From: Arthrobacter sp. ov407
GTDB taxonomy: Bacteria; Actinomycetota; Actinomycetes; Actinomycetales; Micrococcaceae
Direction of reading: 5' to 3'
Assembly (NCBI RefSeq): GCF_900102895.1
Contig: NZ_FNGD01000007.1
Coordinates: forward strand, 124,001-188,000
DNA length: 64,000 bases
Positions within the stretch are counted from its first letter, which is position 1; each line of letters opens with the position of its first letter. Positions 45,682-54,809 of the stretch are shown here, one piece after another. The translations under genes were made by a program, and so were the position numbers. The notes below the pieces were generated by a model. It was not told where the DNA came from. It did no database searches and was given only the letters and a program-made list of their open reading frames with translations.

Positions 45682-47338
45682 TGCCCCCGTCTTCGCCGCA
45701 AAGACTACTGGCGGCCGCATCACGGACTTCGTCGACCAGCGTGTCGGCGGCTCCGGAATCCTCCGTGAATTCGGCCGGAAGGTCTTCCCGGACCACTGGT
45801 CGTTCATGTTCGGCGAAGTGGCGCTCTACTCCTTCGTCATCCTGCTGCTCTCGGGCACGTTCCTGACCTTCTTCTTCGATCCGTCCATGGCCGAGACGCA
45901 CTACGCGGGCTCCTACACGCCGCTGACGAACGTTGAAATGTCCGTGGCGTACAGCTCCTCACTGGACATCTCCTTCGATGTCCGCGGTGGCATGTTCATG
46001 CGCCAGGTGCACCACTGGTCGGCCCTGCTGTTCGTCGCCTCCGTGTCCGTGCACATGCTCCGCGTGTTCTTCACCGGCGCGTTCCGTAAGCCCCGCGAGC
46101 TGAACTGGGTGGTGGGCAGCGTCCTGCTGATCCTGTCCATGGCTGCTGGCTTCACCGGCTACTCGCTCCCCGACGACTTGCTCTCCGGTAACGGCCTGCG
46201 CATCATCGACGGCGTCATCAAGTCCATCCCGGTCGTCGGCACGTACATCTCGTTCTTCCTCTTCGGTGGCGAATTCCCGGGCACCATGATCATCAGCCGC
46301 CTCTACACGCTCCACATCCTCCTGGTTCCCGCGCTCATCCTGCTGATGATCGTGATGCACCTCTTCATGGTGGTTGTGCACAAGCACACGCAGTACCCCG
46401 GCCCCGGCCGCAATGACGGGAACGTCGTGGGCTACCCCTTGGGACCGGTCTACGCGGCGAAGGCTGGCGGCTTCTTCTTCATCGTGTTCGGTGTCGTTGC
46501 CATCATGGCGGCGTTCTTCACCATCAACCCGATCTGGAACTACGGCCCGTACGACCCCTCGCCGGTTTCGGCAGGCACTCAGCCTGACTGGTACATCGGC
46601 TTCGTTGACGGCGCCCTGCGCCTGATGCCGGGCACGATCGGTGACTGGAAGGTCGAACAGATTTGGTTCGGCCACATGTTCACGTTCAACGTGCTGCTGC
46701 CGGCCCTGGTCCCCGCGGGCATCCTTTTCACCGTCATGTTCGCCTACCCGTGGATTGAACGCTGGATCACCAAGGACAACCGCGAGCACCACGTTCTGGA
46801 CCGTCCCCGCAATGCTCCTACCCGCACGGCGATCGGCATGGCCGGTTTCGTCTGGTACTGCGTTATGTGGGCCGCGGCAGGCTCCGACCTCATCGCCACC
46901 CACTTCCACGTGGCCCTGAACGATGTGACCTACTGGCTGCGCGCGCTGTTCTTCATCGGACCGGTTATCGCGTTCATCGTCACGAAGCGCGTCGCCCTGG
47001 CGCTCCAGCGCAAGGACCGCGAGATCGCCCTCCACGGCCGTGAAACCGGCCGCATCGTGCGCCTGCCGCACGGAGAGTTCATTGAGGTCCACGCCCCGCT
47101 GGACGAATACAAGCGCTACATGCTGGTCGGCTTCGAGTCGCCGGCCCCGCTGCCCGCGGTGCCGAACGACCACGGCGTCGTAGACCGCAAGGAAAAGCTC
47201 CGCGCGAAGCTGTCCCGCTGGTTCTTCGAGGACCGGGTTGCCCCGGCCTCCCCGGCAGAGCTGGAGGCCGCTCACGGCCACCACGGCGTCCACGAGGCCG
47301 TCGAAGCGGCAGAGTCTCAGAAGACGCTGAGCCACTAG
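45659..47338 (+). CDS. qcrB: Cytochrome bc1 complex cytochrome b subunit
   Basis: The 559-residue protein carries the b-haem helices with HHWSALLFVASVSVHMLRVF and HILLVPALILLMIVMHLFMVVVH, the Qo site GGEFPGT, FTGYSLPDD, and a C-terminal hydrophilic extension of about 100 residues typical of actinobacteria. It contains the quinol-oxidation site and is the target of Q203-type inhibitors in mycobacteria. The ATG at 45659 overlaps the end of qcrA. A strong terminator follows at 47352. Confidence 0.96.
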   Translation: MSSSLTPDAPVFAAKTTGGRITDFVDQRVGGSGILREFGRKVFPDHWSFMFGEVALYSFVILLLSGTFLTFFFDPSMAETHYAGSYTPLTNVEMSVAYSSSLDISFDVRGGMFMRQVHHWSALLFVASVSVHMLRVFFTGAFRKPRELNWVVGSVLLILSMAAGFTGYSLPDDLLSGNGLRIIDGVIKSIPVVGTYISFFLFGGEFPGTMIISRLYTLHILLVPALILLMIVMHLFMVVVHKHTQYPGPGRNDGNVVGYPLGPVYAAKAGGFFFIVFGVVAIMAAFFTINPIWNYGPYDPSPVSAGTQPDWYIGFVDGALRLMPGTIGDWKVEQIWFGHMFTFNVLLPALVPAGILFTVMFAYPWIERWITKDNREHHVLDRPRNAPTRTAIGMAGFVWYCVMWAAAGSDLIATHFHVALNDVTYWLRALFFIGPVIAFIVTKRVALALQRKDREIALHGRETGRIVRLPHGEFIEVHAPLDEYKRYMLVGFESPAPLPAVPNDHGVVDRKEKLRAKLSRWFFEDRVAPASPAELEAAHGHHGVHEAVEAAESQKTLSH

Positions 47339-47351
47339 GCAGCAGCAAGGA

Positions 47352-47397
47352 ATACAGAGGAAGGCCGGTCCCCAAGGGGACCGGCCTTCCTCTGTAT
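47352..47397. terminator. Bidirectional hairpin terminator, 22-bp stem
   Basis: Positions 47352-47373 pair perfectly with 47376-47397 across an AA loop, between qcrB and the convergent GntR gene. Confidence 0.88.
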
Positions 47398-47418
47398 ATG
47401 TAGCCAGACGAACAACAG

Positions 47419-48210
47419 CTACGGGCGGTACCCCGAGGCGTAGTTGCGCGTGGGCCGGACGCCGGGGCGCTGGAGGGGCACCCAGAGCTTGTAGCGGTCA
47501 GCCCGGTAGTAGGACACGGAGTAGTCCACCATGGCGCGGGCCACAAACGCGTGGCGCTGGATCTTCAGCAACGGAGTTCCGACCTCGACATTCAGCAGCC
47601 GGGCCGTGGACGGCGATGCGGCCGTCGCCTCGATCATGTCCTCGCCCCATTCCATCACCAGCCCGTAGCGTTCGCTCAGCACGTTGTAAAGGGATGTGGG
47701 CGGCTCGCCGTCCAGCAGGCCGGGGACCCGGTGGGCCGGGATGAAGTTCTCGTCCACGCTCATTGGCTCGTTGTCGGCCAGCAGGAGGCGCCGGAACCGG
47801 ACCAGGGGTGTCCCCTCCTCCAGCTGGAGCTCACGGGCCAGGAAGGCGCTGGCGCTTATCTGCTCGAAGCTCAGGACCTTGGCGGCCGGGACCATGCCGC
47901 GGCGCTGCATCTCTTCGCTGTAGGAGGTCAGCTTGACCTGGAGATCCAGTTTGGGTTTGCGCACAAATGTGCCCAGCCCCACGACGCGCTCAATGACCTC
48001 CTCGCCCACGAGGGCGTCGATGGCCTGGCGGACGGTCATCCGGGCAAGGCCGAAGCGCTGGGCGAGCTCACGCTCGGACGGCAGCGCGGATCCCGGCGGG
48101 CAGGCGGCATTGATGTGCGCCCGAAGGATTTCCCGTAGCTGCACGTAGATCGGCACCCCGCTCTGACGGTCGATCTCGCCGGTCATCTTGGCCGCGTTAG
48201 ACGACGCCAT
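47419..48210 (-). CDS. GntR/HutC-family regulator (DasR-like)
   Basis: The 263-residue protein has a GntR winged helix (PIYVQLREILRAHI, then LPSERELAQRFGLARMTVRQAIDALVGEEVIERVVGLGTFV) and a UTRA ligand domain (LQVKLTSYSEEMQRRGM, VRFRRLLLADNEPMSVDENFIP, YSVSYYRADRYKLWVP). This is the DasR/NagR subfamily, which senses glucosamine-6-phosphate and controls chitin/GlcNAc and PTS genes. It diverges from HPr, and a dre-like palindrome GGTCTAGACC lies at its own -35, which supports the assignment. Confidence 0.92.
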   Translation of the reverse strand: MASSNAAKMTGEIDRQSGVPIYVQLREILRAHINAACPPGSALPSERELAQRFGLARMTVRQAIDALVGEEVIERVVGLGTFVRKPKLDLQVKLTSYSEEMQRRGMVPAAKVLSFEQISASAFLARELQLEEGTPLVRFRRLLLADNEPMSVDENFIPAHRVPGLLDGEPPTSLYNVLSERYGLVMEWGEDMIEATAASPSTARLLNVEVGTPLLKIQRHAFVARAMVDYSVSYYRADRYKLWVPLQRPGVRPTRNYASGYRP

Positions 48211-48281
48211 GGTTCAGTCTCCGATTGCGGCCCGGCGCGGGAAAAACACTCATATCTCAAGGGTAAGCCCGCGGCCTGGCA

Positions 48282-48291
48282 GGTCTAGACC
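48282..48291. promoter_or_regulatory. dre-like operator for the DasR-type regulator
   Basis: GGTCTAGACC is a perfect palindrome flanked by A on both sides (AGGTCTAGACCA). It matches the core of the DasR responsive element A(G/C)TGGTCTAGACCA(G/C)T. On the minus strand it lies 16 bases upstream of TACCCT (48260-48265), a -10 box for the regulator gene. On the plus strand another TACCCT at 48331-48336 serves HPr. Confidence 0.85.
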
Positions 48292-48368
48292 ACAGGCCGA
48301 CTCAAGTCGTCCCGGCCCCTCCCCCGCGGCTACCCTTGAAGAACCAACACCAGCATGAGGGAGTCCCG

Positions 48369-48662
48369 TTGCCAGCTCGCAAGGCAATCGTCACGGCCGC
48401 CATCGGCCTCCACGCCCGGCCGGCCGCAGTATTTGTCCGGGCCGTCACCGCCACCGGCCTCCCGGTGACCATCAGCAAGGACGGCAGGCCAGGCGTCGAC
48501 GCCCGTTCGCTGCTGGAGGTCATGACCGAGGACTTCGAGTGTGGCTGCGAAGTGGAGTTGACCGTCGCAGCGGAGGCCTTGCCGGCCTCCTGTAGCCTCG
48601 CGGAGGCCGAGAGTGCGCTGGAGGAACTCCGGATCCTCCTGGAGTCAGCAGCGGCCGCCTGA
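48369..48662 (+). CDS. ptsH: HPr-family phosphocarrier protein
   Basis: The 97-residue protein has the HPr fold, with IGLHARPAA carrying the PEP-phosphorylated His15 and the DARSLLEVM stretch corresponding to the region of the regulatory Ser46. It transfers phosphate from enzyme I to sugar-specific EII components. The likely start is TTG 48369 with GAGGGAG 5 bases upstream; no ATG or GTG fits better. It is divergent from the DasR-type regulator and probably under its control. Confidence 0.92.
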   Translation: MPARKAIVTAAIGLHARPAAVFVRAVTATGLPVTISKDGRPGVDARSLLEVMTEDFECGCEVELTVAAEALPASCSLAEAESALEELRILLESAAAA

Positions 48663-48731
48663 GGCCCTCAAGCCCGCACTAAAGGCATGCTAGGCGCGCG
48701 CAGGCGCGCCACACCCAGTCCGTAGGCACAA

Positions 48732-48770
48732 ACGACGGCGGGCCCCACCAGTGGTGGGGCCCGCCGTCGT
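48732..48770. terminator. Bidirectional hairpin terminator, 19-bp stem
   Basis: Positions 48732-48750 pair perfectly with 48752-48770 around a single G, between HPr (plus) and ctaF (minus). Confidence 0.88.
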
Positions 48771-48799
48771 GCTATCTGAACTTTGTGTCCGGGTGGACG

Positions 48800-49201
48800 C
48801 TAGTGCGCGTGGTCACCGCGGCTGTACTCGTAGACCCAGCCGACCAGGGCGACTACTGCCATTCCGCCGGCGATGAAGACGATCCACCAGCCCACGGCCA
48901 GGCCGAGGAACCCGGTGGCGCAGGACATGCCGAGCATCAGCGGCCACCAGCTCCAGGGGCTGAAGTGTCCCTGCTCGCCGGCGCCTTCGTGGATTTCAGC
49001 GTCGTTGCGGTCCTCGGGGCGCATGCCCACGCGCCGGCCGGTGAAGCCGAGGTAGGCGCCGATCATGCCGGCCAGACCACCGACCAGCAGGATGGCCAGC
49101 GCGCCCACCCATTCGGTCCAGTTAGTCAGGTAGCCGTAGATGAACGCCACCGGTACGAAGAAGAAGACGCCGAAGCCAAAGATCCTTGATTCGATTTTCA
49201 C
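48800..49201 (-). CDS. ctaF: Cytochrome c oxidase subunit IV, actinobacterial type
   Basis: The 133-residue protein has [51 protein letters not shown] and later [29 protein letters not shown], giving four helices, the layout of actinobacterial subunit IV (CtaF). Its ATG overlaps the ctaD stop by four bases. It completes the aa3 oxidase. Confidence 0.95.
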   Translation of the reverse strand: MKIESRIFGFGVFFFVPVAFIYGYLTNWTEWVGALAILLVGGLAGMIGAYLGFTGRRVGMRPEDRNDAEIHEGAGEQGHFSPWSWWPLMLGMSCATGFLGLAVGWWIVFIAGGMAVVALVGWVYEYSRGDHAH

Positions 49202-50919
49202 TTGGCGGTGTCCTTCTGGTCGGCGTTACCGAGAGCCGCTGCTGCCGGAGCAGGCGAATCCGCGGTGTAGGACTGGGAGAGCTCCGGGTGGTGCAGGTCC
49301 AGGGCGGGACGCTCGGAGCGGATGCGGGGCAGGGACGTGAAGTTGTGGCGCGGCGGCGGGCAGGACGTGGCCCACTCGAGCGAGGCACCGAAGCCCCACG
49401 GGTCATCAACTTCCACACGCTCGTTGCTGCGCCAGGTGATGTAGACGTTCCAGAAGAACGGAATCAGCGAGGCGCCGAGGACGAATGAGGCGATGGTGGA
49501 GAACTGGTTCATCCAGGTGAATCCATCCTGCGGCATGTAGTCGGCGTAGCGGCGGGGCATGCCCTCGACGCCGAGCCAGTGCTGGATCAGGAAGGTGCCG
49601 TGGAAGCCGAGGAACAGCATCCAGAAGTGGATCTTGCCGAGGCGCTCGTTGAGCATCTTGCCGGTCCACTTGGGCCACCAGAAGTAGAAGCCGGCGAACA
49701 TGGCGAAGACGACGGTACCGAAGACCACGTAGTGGAAGTGCGCCACCACGAAGTAGGAGTCCGAGACGTGGAAGTCCAGCGGCGGCGAGGCCAGGATGAT
49801 GCCGGTGAGGCCGCCGAAGAGGAACGTCGCCAGGAAGCCGATGCTCCACAGCATGGGGGTCTCAAAGGTGATGGAACCGCGCCACATGGTGCCGATCCAG
49901 TTGAAGAACTTCACGCCGGTCGGAACAGCGATGAGCATCGTCATGAAGGAGAAGAACGGCAGCAGGACCGAGCCGGTGACGTACATGTGGTGTGCCCACA
50001 CGGTCACGGACAGGGCGGCGATGGAGATCGTCGCGTAGACCAGGCCCTTGTAGCCGAAGATCGGCTTGCGGCTGAAGACCGGGAAAATCTCAGAGACGAT
50101 GCCGAAGAACGGCAGCGCGATGATGTAGACCTCGGGGTGGCCGAAGAACCAGAACAGGTGCTGCCAGAGGACGGCGCCGCCGTTCTCAGGATCGAAGATG
50201 TGTGCACCAAAGCGGCGGTCGGCACCGAGGGCAAACAGCGCGGCTGCCAGCGGCGGGAAGGCCATCAGCACCAGGATGGACGTCACGAGGGCGTTCCAGG
50301 TGAAGATCGGCATCCGCCACATGGTCATGCCCGGGGCGCGCATGCAGATGATGGTGGTGATGAAGTTGACCGCGCCAAGGATGGTGCCGAAGCCGGAGAG
50401 CGCCAGGCCGAAGACCCAGAGGTCACCGCCCACGCCGGGGCTGAACGTCGTGTTGGACAGCGGCGCGTAAGCGAACCAGCCGAAGGACGCGGCACCCTGC
50501 GGGGTGATGAAGCCGGACACGGCAATCGTGGAGCCGAAGAGGAAGAACCAGAAGGCCAGTGCGTTCAGTCGCGGGAACGCGACGTCGGGGGCACCGATCT
50601 GCAGCGGCATGATGACGTTGGTGAAGCCGGCGAACAGCGGCGTCGCGAACATCAGGAGCATCACGGTGCCGTGCATGGTGAACAGCTGGTTGTACTGCTC
50701 CTTGGTCTGCAGGATCTGCATGCCGGGCTCAAAGAGCTCGGCACGGATCAGCAGCGCCATGATGCCGCCGAAGCAGAAGAAGATGAACGACGCGATCAGG
50801 TACATGTACCCGATCGTTTTGTGGTCGGTCGAGGTGATCCAGTTGACGACGATGCGTCCCTTGGACTTCGGTACTACGGGAGCCTCGAGGATCCCGGCGG
50901 ATTGAGTGTAAGTTGCCAC
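49198..50919 (-). CDS. ctaD: Cytochrome c oxidase subunit I
   Basis: The 573-residue protein has 12 or more helices, the haem-copper centre with GHPEVYI (Cu-ligand His and crosslinked Tyr), WAHHMY (two Cu-ligand His), and [11 protein letters not shown] (haem a/a3 ligands). It is an aa3-type enzyme. GTG 50919 follows AAGGCGAG that begins at the ctaC stop; the frame extends upstream to 50973 inside ctaC without a site. It lies 10 bases after ctaC. Confidence 0.96.
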   Translation of the reverse strand: MATYTQSAGILEAPVVPKSKGRIVVNWITSTDHKTIGYMYLIASFIFFCFGGIMALLIRAELFEPGMQILQTKEQYNQLFTMHGTVMLLMFATPLFAGFTNVIMPLQIGAPDVAFPRLNALAFWFFLFGSTIAVSGFITPQGAASFGWFAYAPLSNTTFSPGVGGDLWVFGLALSGFGTILGAVNFITTIICMRAPGMTMWRMPIFTWNALVTSILVLMAFPPLAAALFALGADRRFGAHIFDPENGGAVLWQHLFWFFGHPEVYIIALPFFGIVSEIFPVFSRKPIFGYKGLVYATISIAALSVTVWAHHMYVTGSVLLPFFSFMTMLIAVPTGVKFFNWIGTMWRGSITFETPMLWSIGFLATFLFGGLTGIILASPPLDFHVSDSYFVVAHFHYVVFGTVVFAMFAGFYFWWPKWTGKMLNERLGKIHFWMLFLGFHGTFLIQHWLGVEGMPRRYADYMPQDGFTWMNQFSTIASFVLGASLIPFFWNVYITWRSNERVEVDDPWGFGASLEWATSCPPPRHNFTSLPRIRSERPALDLHHPELSQSYTADSPAPAAAALGNADQKDTAK

Positions 50920-50929
50920 GTCGCTCGCC

Positions 50930-51802
50930 TTACTTGGTTTCGGCCGGGGCCGGGTTGCGGTCGTACTCTTCACCGAGCAGGCCGGTGTTCCCGTCCTGGC
51001 GCAGTTGGTTCATGTGCGCCTGGAACTCCGACTCGGAGACAACCTTCACGCGGAACAGCATTTCGGAGTGGTACTCGCCACACAGTTCGGCGCACTTGCC
51101 GTCGTAGGTGCCCTCCCTGGTGGGGGTCAACCGGATGAAGTTGGTCTTGCCGGGAATCATGTCCCGCTTCTGCAGGAAGGCAGGAACCCAGAAGGAGTGG
51201 ATGACGTCGCGTGCGTTGAGCTCGAGGTCAACCGACTTATTGACCGGCAGGTACAGGGTGGGCAGCTTTTCCTTGTCCACGTCGTTACCGGTCAGGTGCG
51301 CCTGGACGCCTGCTTCGTGGACGTCCTCGGTGACGACGTCGCCCTTCTTGTAGTTGAAGTCCCATGCCCACTGCTTGCCGCGGACGTCGACGACGACGTC
51401 GGCCGGCTTGGAGCGGTCATCGATCTGCGCCGTGTCGCGGTCGGTGAAGTAGAAGAACACCAGGACCATGAACAGCGGGATCGTCAGGTAGAACACTTCA
51501 AGCGGAAGGTTGAAGCTGTTCTGGCGCGGGAAGCCCACGGTGCCCTTGCGGCGGCGGTAAGCGACGACGCACCAGATCATCAGGCCCCAGGTGATGATGC
51601 CGACGACCAGCGCGGCAATCCATGAGTTGACCCAGAGGTCCATGATGAGGTCAACGTGATTGGTGGTGCCACGCTCGGTGGGCAACCAGCCCTTCTCTAC
51701 CTCTGGTGAACATCCAGTCAAAGCCAACGCGCCGGCTAGTGCCAAGCCAGTGATCGTAGTGATCTGTTTGCGTCGGCTGCCGGTTCGGTTCTGCGAACTC
51801 AC
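50930..51802 (-). CDS. ctaC: Cytochrome c oxidase subunit II
   Basis: The 290-residue protein has a lipoprotein signal ([13 protein letters not shown]), two helices ([28 protein letters not shown] and [17 protein letters not shown]) and the CuA site [14 protein letters not shown]. It receives electrons from the dihaem QcrC. It heads the ctaC-ctaD-ctaF unit, and its promoter lies in 51803-51968. Confidence 0.96.
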   Translation of the reverse strand: MSSQNRTGSRRKQITTITGLALAGALALTGCSPEVEKGWLPTERGTTNHVDLIMDLWVNSWIAALVVGIITWGLMIWCVVAYRRRKGTVGFPRQNSFNLPLEVFYLTIPLFMVLVFFYFTDRDTAQIDDRSKPADVVVDVRGKQWAWDFNYKKGDVVTEDVHEAGVQAHLTGNDVDKEKLPTLYLPVNKSVDLELNARDVIHSFWVPAFLQKRDMIPGKTNFIRLTPTREGTYDGKCAELCGEYHSEMLFRVKVVSESEFQAHMNQLRQDGNTGLLGEEYDRNPAPAETK

Positions 51803-51968
51803 AGACGGCCCTTCCTACTTGTTGCTGTTGCCCCGCAAATTACGGGCAGGGCAAACGAAAAGTTTTACTACTCGGTGTAGAGCTTACCGCTCCCCGGGAG
51901 TTTTCGCCCACATGTCCGCACCGTGCGTCGGGAGCTTTTTGCCGGTGCCGCTCGTTGAGGATCCTGCG

Positions 51969-52003
51969 CCACTAAGGCCGGGCAAAATGCCCGGCCTTAG
52001 TGG
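51969..52003. terminator. Hairpin terminator after erpA
   Basis: CCACTAAGGCCGGGC pairs with GCCCGGCCTTAGTGG (15 bp) across an AAAAT loop, immediately downstream of the leftward erpA gene. Confidence 0.85.
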
Positions 52004-52009
52004 AAGTAA

Positions 52010-52399
52010 CTAGTGGAAAGAATCTCCGCAGGCGCAGGACCCGCCGGCATTGGGGTTGTCGATCGTGAAGCCCTGCTTGGCGATGGTGTCCTCGAAATCG
52101 ATGCTGGCACCGCTGAGGTAAGGAACACTCATCTTGTCGACGACGACTTCCACGCCGTCGTAGTCGCGCACCGCGTCCCCGTCGAGCAGCCGCTCGTCGA
52201 AGTAGAGCTGGTAGATCAGGCCGGAGCAACCGCCGGGCTGCACGGCAACGCGGAGGCGCAGATCGGTGCGGCCTTCCTGCTCCAGGAGGCTGCGGACCTT
52301 TCCTGCCGCGACGTCGGTCAACTTGACCTCGTGCGTGGCCAGCTCGCCGGCCTGGGCGGCAGTGGTGTCGGCGCTGTTTTCATTGGTTGTAGTGCTCAT
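52010..52399 (-). CDS. erpA: Iron-sulfur cluster insertion protein ErpA
   Basis: The 129-residue A-type carrier has the three conserved cysteines, Cys58 in QPGGCSGLIYQ, and Cys122 and Cys124 in GGSCACGDSFH. It hands Fe-S clusters to apo-proteins, which may include the Rieske subunit nearby. ATG 52399 has AGAAGGTAGGCC upstream. It is followed by its own terminator. Confidence 0.95.
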   Translation of the reverse strand: MSTTTNENSADTTAAQAGELATHEVKLTDVAAGKVRSLLEQEGRTDLRLRVAVQPGGCSGLIYQLYFDERLLDGDAVRDYDGVEVVVDKMSVPYLSGASIDFEDTIAKQGFTIDNPNAGGSCACGDSFH

Positions 52400-52568
52400 G
52401 GCCTACCTTCTTGCAACGGTGGTGGCGGCTCCGCTAGCACGGTGCCCGCCCCTACTTAAACGGTATGGGCTATAGCTACATGCTACTTCGCGCAGCCTTC
52501 TAGCTCTAACTTCTGACGTAACCGTGTGAGACGCCTGGATGTTCCCCGGGGCCGGAGTGGCCCGGCGG

Positions 52569-53999
52569 CTAGAGCGCACCTTCGTTGTTGAGGCGCGCGA
52601 GCAGCAGGGCCTCGGCGACGATCGCGTTCCGGAAGTCGCCCAGGTGCAGCGATTCGTTGGCGCTGTGGGCGCGGGAATCGGGATCCTCGACGCCGGTGAC
52701 CAGGATCTGCACGTCCGGGTAGAGCTCGGTCAGGTCCGCGATGAACGGAATGGAGCCGCCGATCCCCATTTCGACGGCCGGTACGCCCCAGGCCTCGCCC
52801 AGGGCCCACATGGCCACCGACGCGGCCTTCGAGCTGGTGTCCGTCAGGAAAGAGTTGCCGCTCTCCCCCGGGGTGAACACCACCTGCGCGCCGAACGGCG
52901 CATTGTCCTCGACGTGCTTGCGGACAGCATCCATGGCGGCTGCGGGGTCCTGCCCGGGGGCCAGGCGCAGGCTGAACTTGGCCCGTGCCCGCGGCAGCAG
53001 CGTGTTGGAGGCTACGTCCACTGCCGGGGCGTCAAACCCGATGATGGACAGTGCCGGCTTGGTCCACATGCGCGAGGCAATGCTGCCGGTCCCGGCGAGC
53101 TTCACGCCGTCGAGCACGGAGGCGTCGGTGCGGTATTCCTCCTCGGTGAGGTCAACCACCACGTCATCGCGGCTCACCAGGCCCTTGATCGCGACGCTGC
53201 CCTCGTCGTCGTGGAGGGTCGCGATCAGGCGGGCCAGCAGGGTCGGCGCGTCGAGCACCGGGCCGCCGAACATGCCCGAATGCACCGCGTGGTCCAGGAC
53301 CTTGACCTCGATGGTGCCGTCCACGAGGCCGCGCAGGCTGGTGGTCAGGGCCGGAATGCCCACCTTCCAGTTGCTGGAGTCGGCCACGACGATCACGTCC
53401 GCGCGGAGGAGTTCGCGGTGCGTCTCGAGGAACGACCGGAACGTTGGCGAGCCGGCCTCCTCTTCGCCCTCGAAGAAGAACGTCACGCCCAGGCCCAGTT
53501 CGTCCCCGAGCACGCGCGTCACGGCCGAATAGGCGGCGATGTGGGCGAGGATGCCGGCCTTGTCATCCGCGGCACCGCGGCCGAAGAGCCGCCCGTCGCG
53601 TTCGACGGCGGTGAAGGGGTCGGTTTCCCACAGCGCCAAGTCACCGGTGGGCTGGACATCGTGGTGGGCGTACAGCAGAACTGTCGGCTTGCCCTCGGCG
53701 GCCGGGCGGCGCGCGACGACGGCGGGCCCGCCGGGAGTCCCGTCTTCCTTGTCGCAGCGGAGGATCCGGACGTCGTCGAAACCGCTGGCGCGCACGAGCG
53801 CGGCGACGGCGTCGGCGCTGCGGTTCAGCGGGGCAGGATCAAAGCTGGGCCAGGCGATGCCCGGAATGGCAACAAGATCCGTCAGCTGGCCGATCGTTTT
53901 GTCGAATGATTCGGCAACGGCCTGGCGGAGGGCCTCGGCATCGATGGTGCCGTCGTGTTCCATGGTGGTCTGCGGGTTCCCCGCGGTTGATGAAGTCAT
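52569..53999 (-). CDS. M20-family dipeptidase
   Basis: The 476-residue zinc peptidase has the M20 ligands in order: VLLYAHHDVQP (first His and nearby Asp), LFGRGAADDKAG (bridging Asp), FFEGEEEAGSP (Glu base and ligand), DSSNWKVGIPALTTSLRG, and SIPFIADLTELYP. It resembles the CNDP/DapE-like dipeptidases. The frame extends to 54371 but the extra part is a shadow of DUF3043; ATG 53999 or 53963 is the start. Confidence 0.92.
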   Translation of the reverse strand: MTSSTAGNPQTTMEHDGTIDAEALRQAVAESFDKTIGQLTDLVAIPGIAWPSFDPAPLNRSADAVAALVRASGFDDVRILRCDKEDGTPGGPAVVARRPAAEGKPTVLLYAHHDVQPTGDLALWETDPFTAVERDGRLFGRGAADDKAGILAHIAAYSAVTRVLGDELGLGVTFFFEGEEEAGSPTFRSFLETHRELLRADVIVVADSSNWKVGIPALTTSLRGLVDGTIEVKVLDHAVHSGMFGGPVLDAPTLLARLIATLHDDEGSVAIKGLVSRDDVVVDLTEEEYRTDASVLDGVKLAGTGSIASRMWTKPALSIIGFDAPAVDVASNTLLPRARAKFSLRLAPGQDPAAAMDAVRKHVEDNAPFGAQVVFTPGESGNSFLTDTSSKAASVAMWALGEAWGVPAVEMGIGGSIPFIADLTELYPDVQILVTGVEDPDSRAHSANESLHLGDFRNAIVAEALLLARLNNEGAL

Positions 54000-54105
54000 G
54001 GCGAAAACACTACCCGTGCGCTGGATCACGACAAACAGCGTCATCGCCGGGGCGGCGCCGTGTGGGCTGGGTCTCGGGCCCGCGTCTGCGGGGTATTCTT
54101 TAGGG

Positions 54106-54705
54106 GTGTTTGGACGTAAAAAGGAAGCGCCATCGGCGCAGGACGTAGTTGACCAGCAGGCAGCCGAGGCAGCAGCCCGGGGCACCGTGACCGGCAAGGG
54201 CGCACCCACGCCCAAGCGCAGCGCCCAGGTGGCGGCCCGCAAGCGGCCCCTCGTGCCGGAGGACCGGAAGGCTTCCAAGGCGGCCGAGCGCGCCTCCGTC
54301 GCGGAGCAGCGGGTCAAGATGCGGCAGGCCATGGACAGCGGTGACGAGAAGTTCCTGCCCTTGCGCGACAAGGGTCCGCAGAAGCGTTTCGCCCGTGATT
54401 ACGTCGATGCCCGCTTCAGCCTGGGCGAGTACCTCATGTTCGGGGCCCTGCTGTTCGTCATCATCTCGCTGCTCGTGCCGGCCTCCAGCGCACAGATGGT
54501 CTACGTCCTGGGCGGCTTCTGGGTCATGTTCCTCGCGGTCTTCGTGGACGTCTTCATCCTTTCCCGCAAACTCAGGAAGCGCCTTGGCGAAAAGTTCGGC
54601 GAGGTTGAGCGCGGCACCGTCTGGTACGGCTCCATGCGCTCCCTTCAGTTCCGCCGCCTGCGCCTGCCCAAGCCCCAGGTCAAGCGCGGCGAGTTCCCCG
54701 CCTGA
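54106..54705 (+). CDS. DUF3043 membrane protein
   Basis: The 199-residue protein has a 75-residue charged, mostly helical N-terminus (KRPLVPEDRKASKAAERASVAEQR), then RFARDYVDARFSLGEYLMFGALLFVIISLLVPASSAQMVYVLGGFWVMFLAVFVDVFIL with two helices, and a basic tail. DUF3043 is a conserved actinobacterial family of unknown role. TATTCT lies 7 bases before GTG 54106, so the mRNA is probably leaderless. It diverges from the M20 gene. Confidence 0.92.
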   Translation: MFGRKKEAPSAQDVVDQQAAEAAARGTVTGKGAPTPKRSAQVAARKRPLVPEDRKASKAAERASVAEQRVKMRQAMDSGDEKFLPLRDKGPQKRFARDYVDARFSLGEYLMFGALLFVIISLLVPASSAQMVYVLGGFWVMFLAVFVDVFILSRKLRKRLGEKFGEVERGTVWYGSMRSLQFRRLRLPKPQVKRGEFPA

Positions 54706-54730
54706 CATTCCCTCCTAGTCTTCTTCAACC

Positions 54731-54768
54731 GCGAAGCCCCCGGCAGTTCAAACTGCCGGGGGCTTCGC
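54731..54768. terminator. Bidirectional hairpin terminator, 18-bp stem
   Basis: Positions 54731-54748 pair perfectly with 54751-54768 around a CA loop between DUF3043 and convergent pyrD. Confidence 0.88.
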
Positions 54769-54809
54769 GCTTGCAACCGACGTTCCGGGGCATGATCGCC
54801 CCGTGATGC

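Noticed and set aside
49579..51138. 519-codon frame antisense to ctaD/ctaC
   Set aside because: Shadow frame with extreme Glu/Arg/Asp content; the oxidase genes are unmistakable.
52539..53909. 456-codon frame antisense to the M20 dipeptidase
   Set aside because: Composition of a mirror frame; no family motifs.
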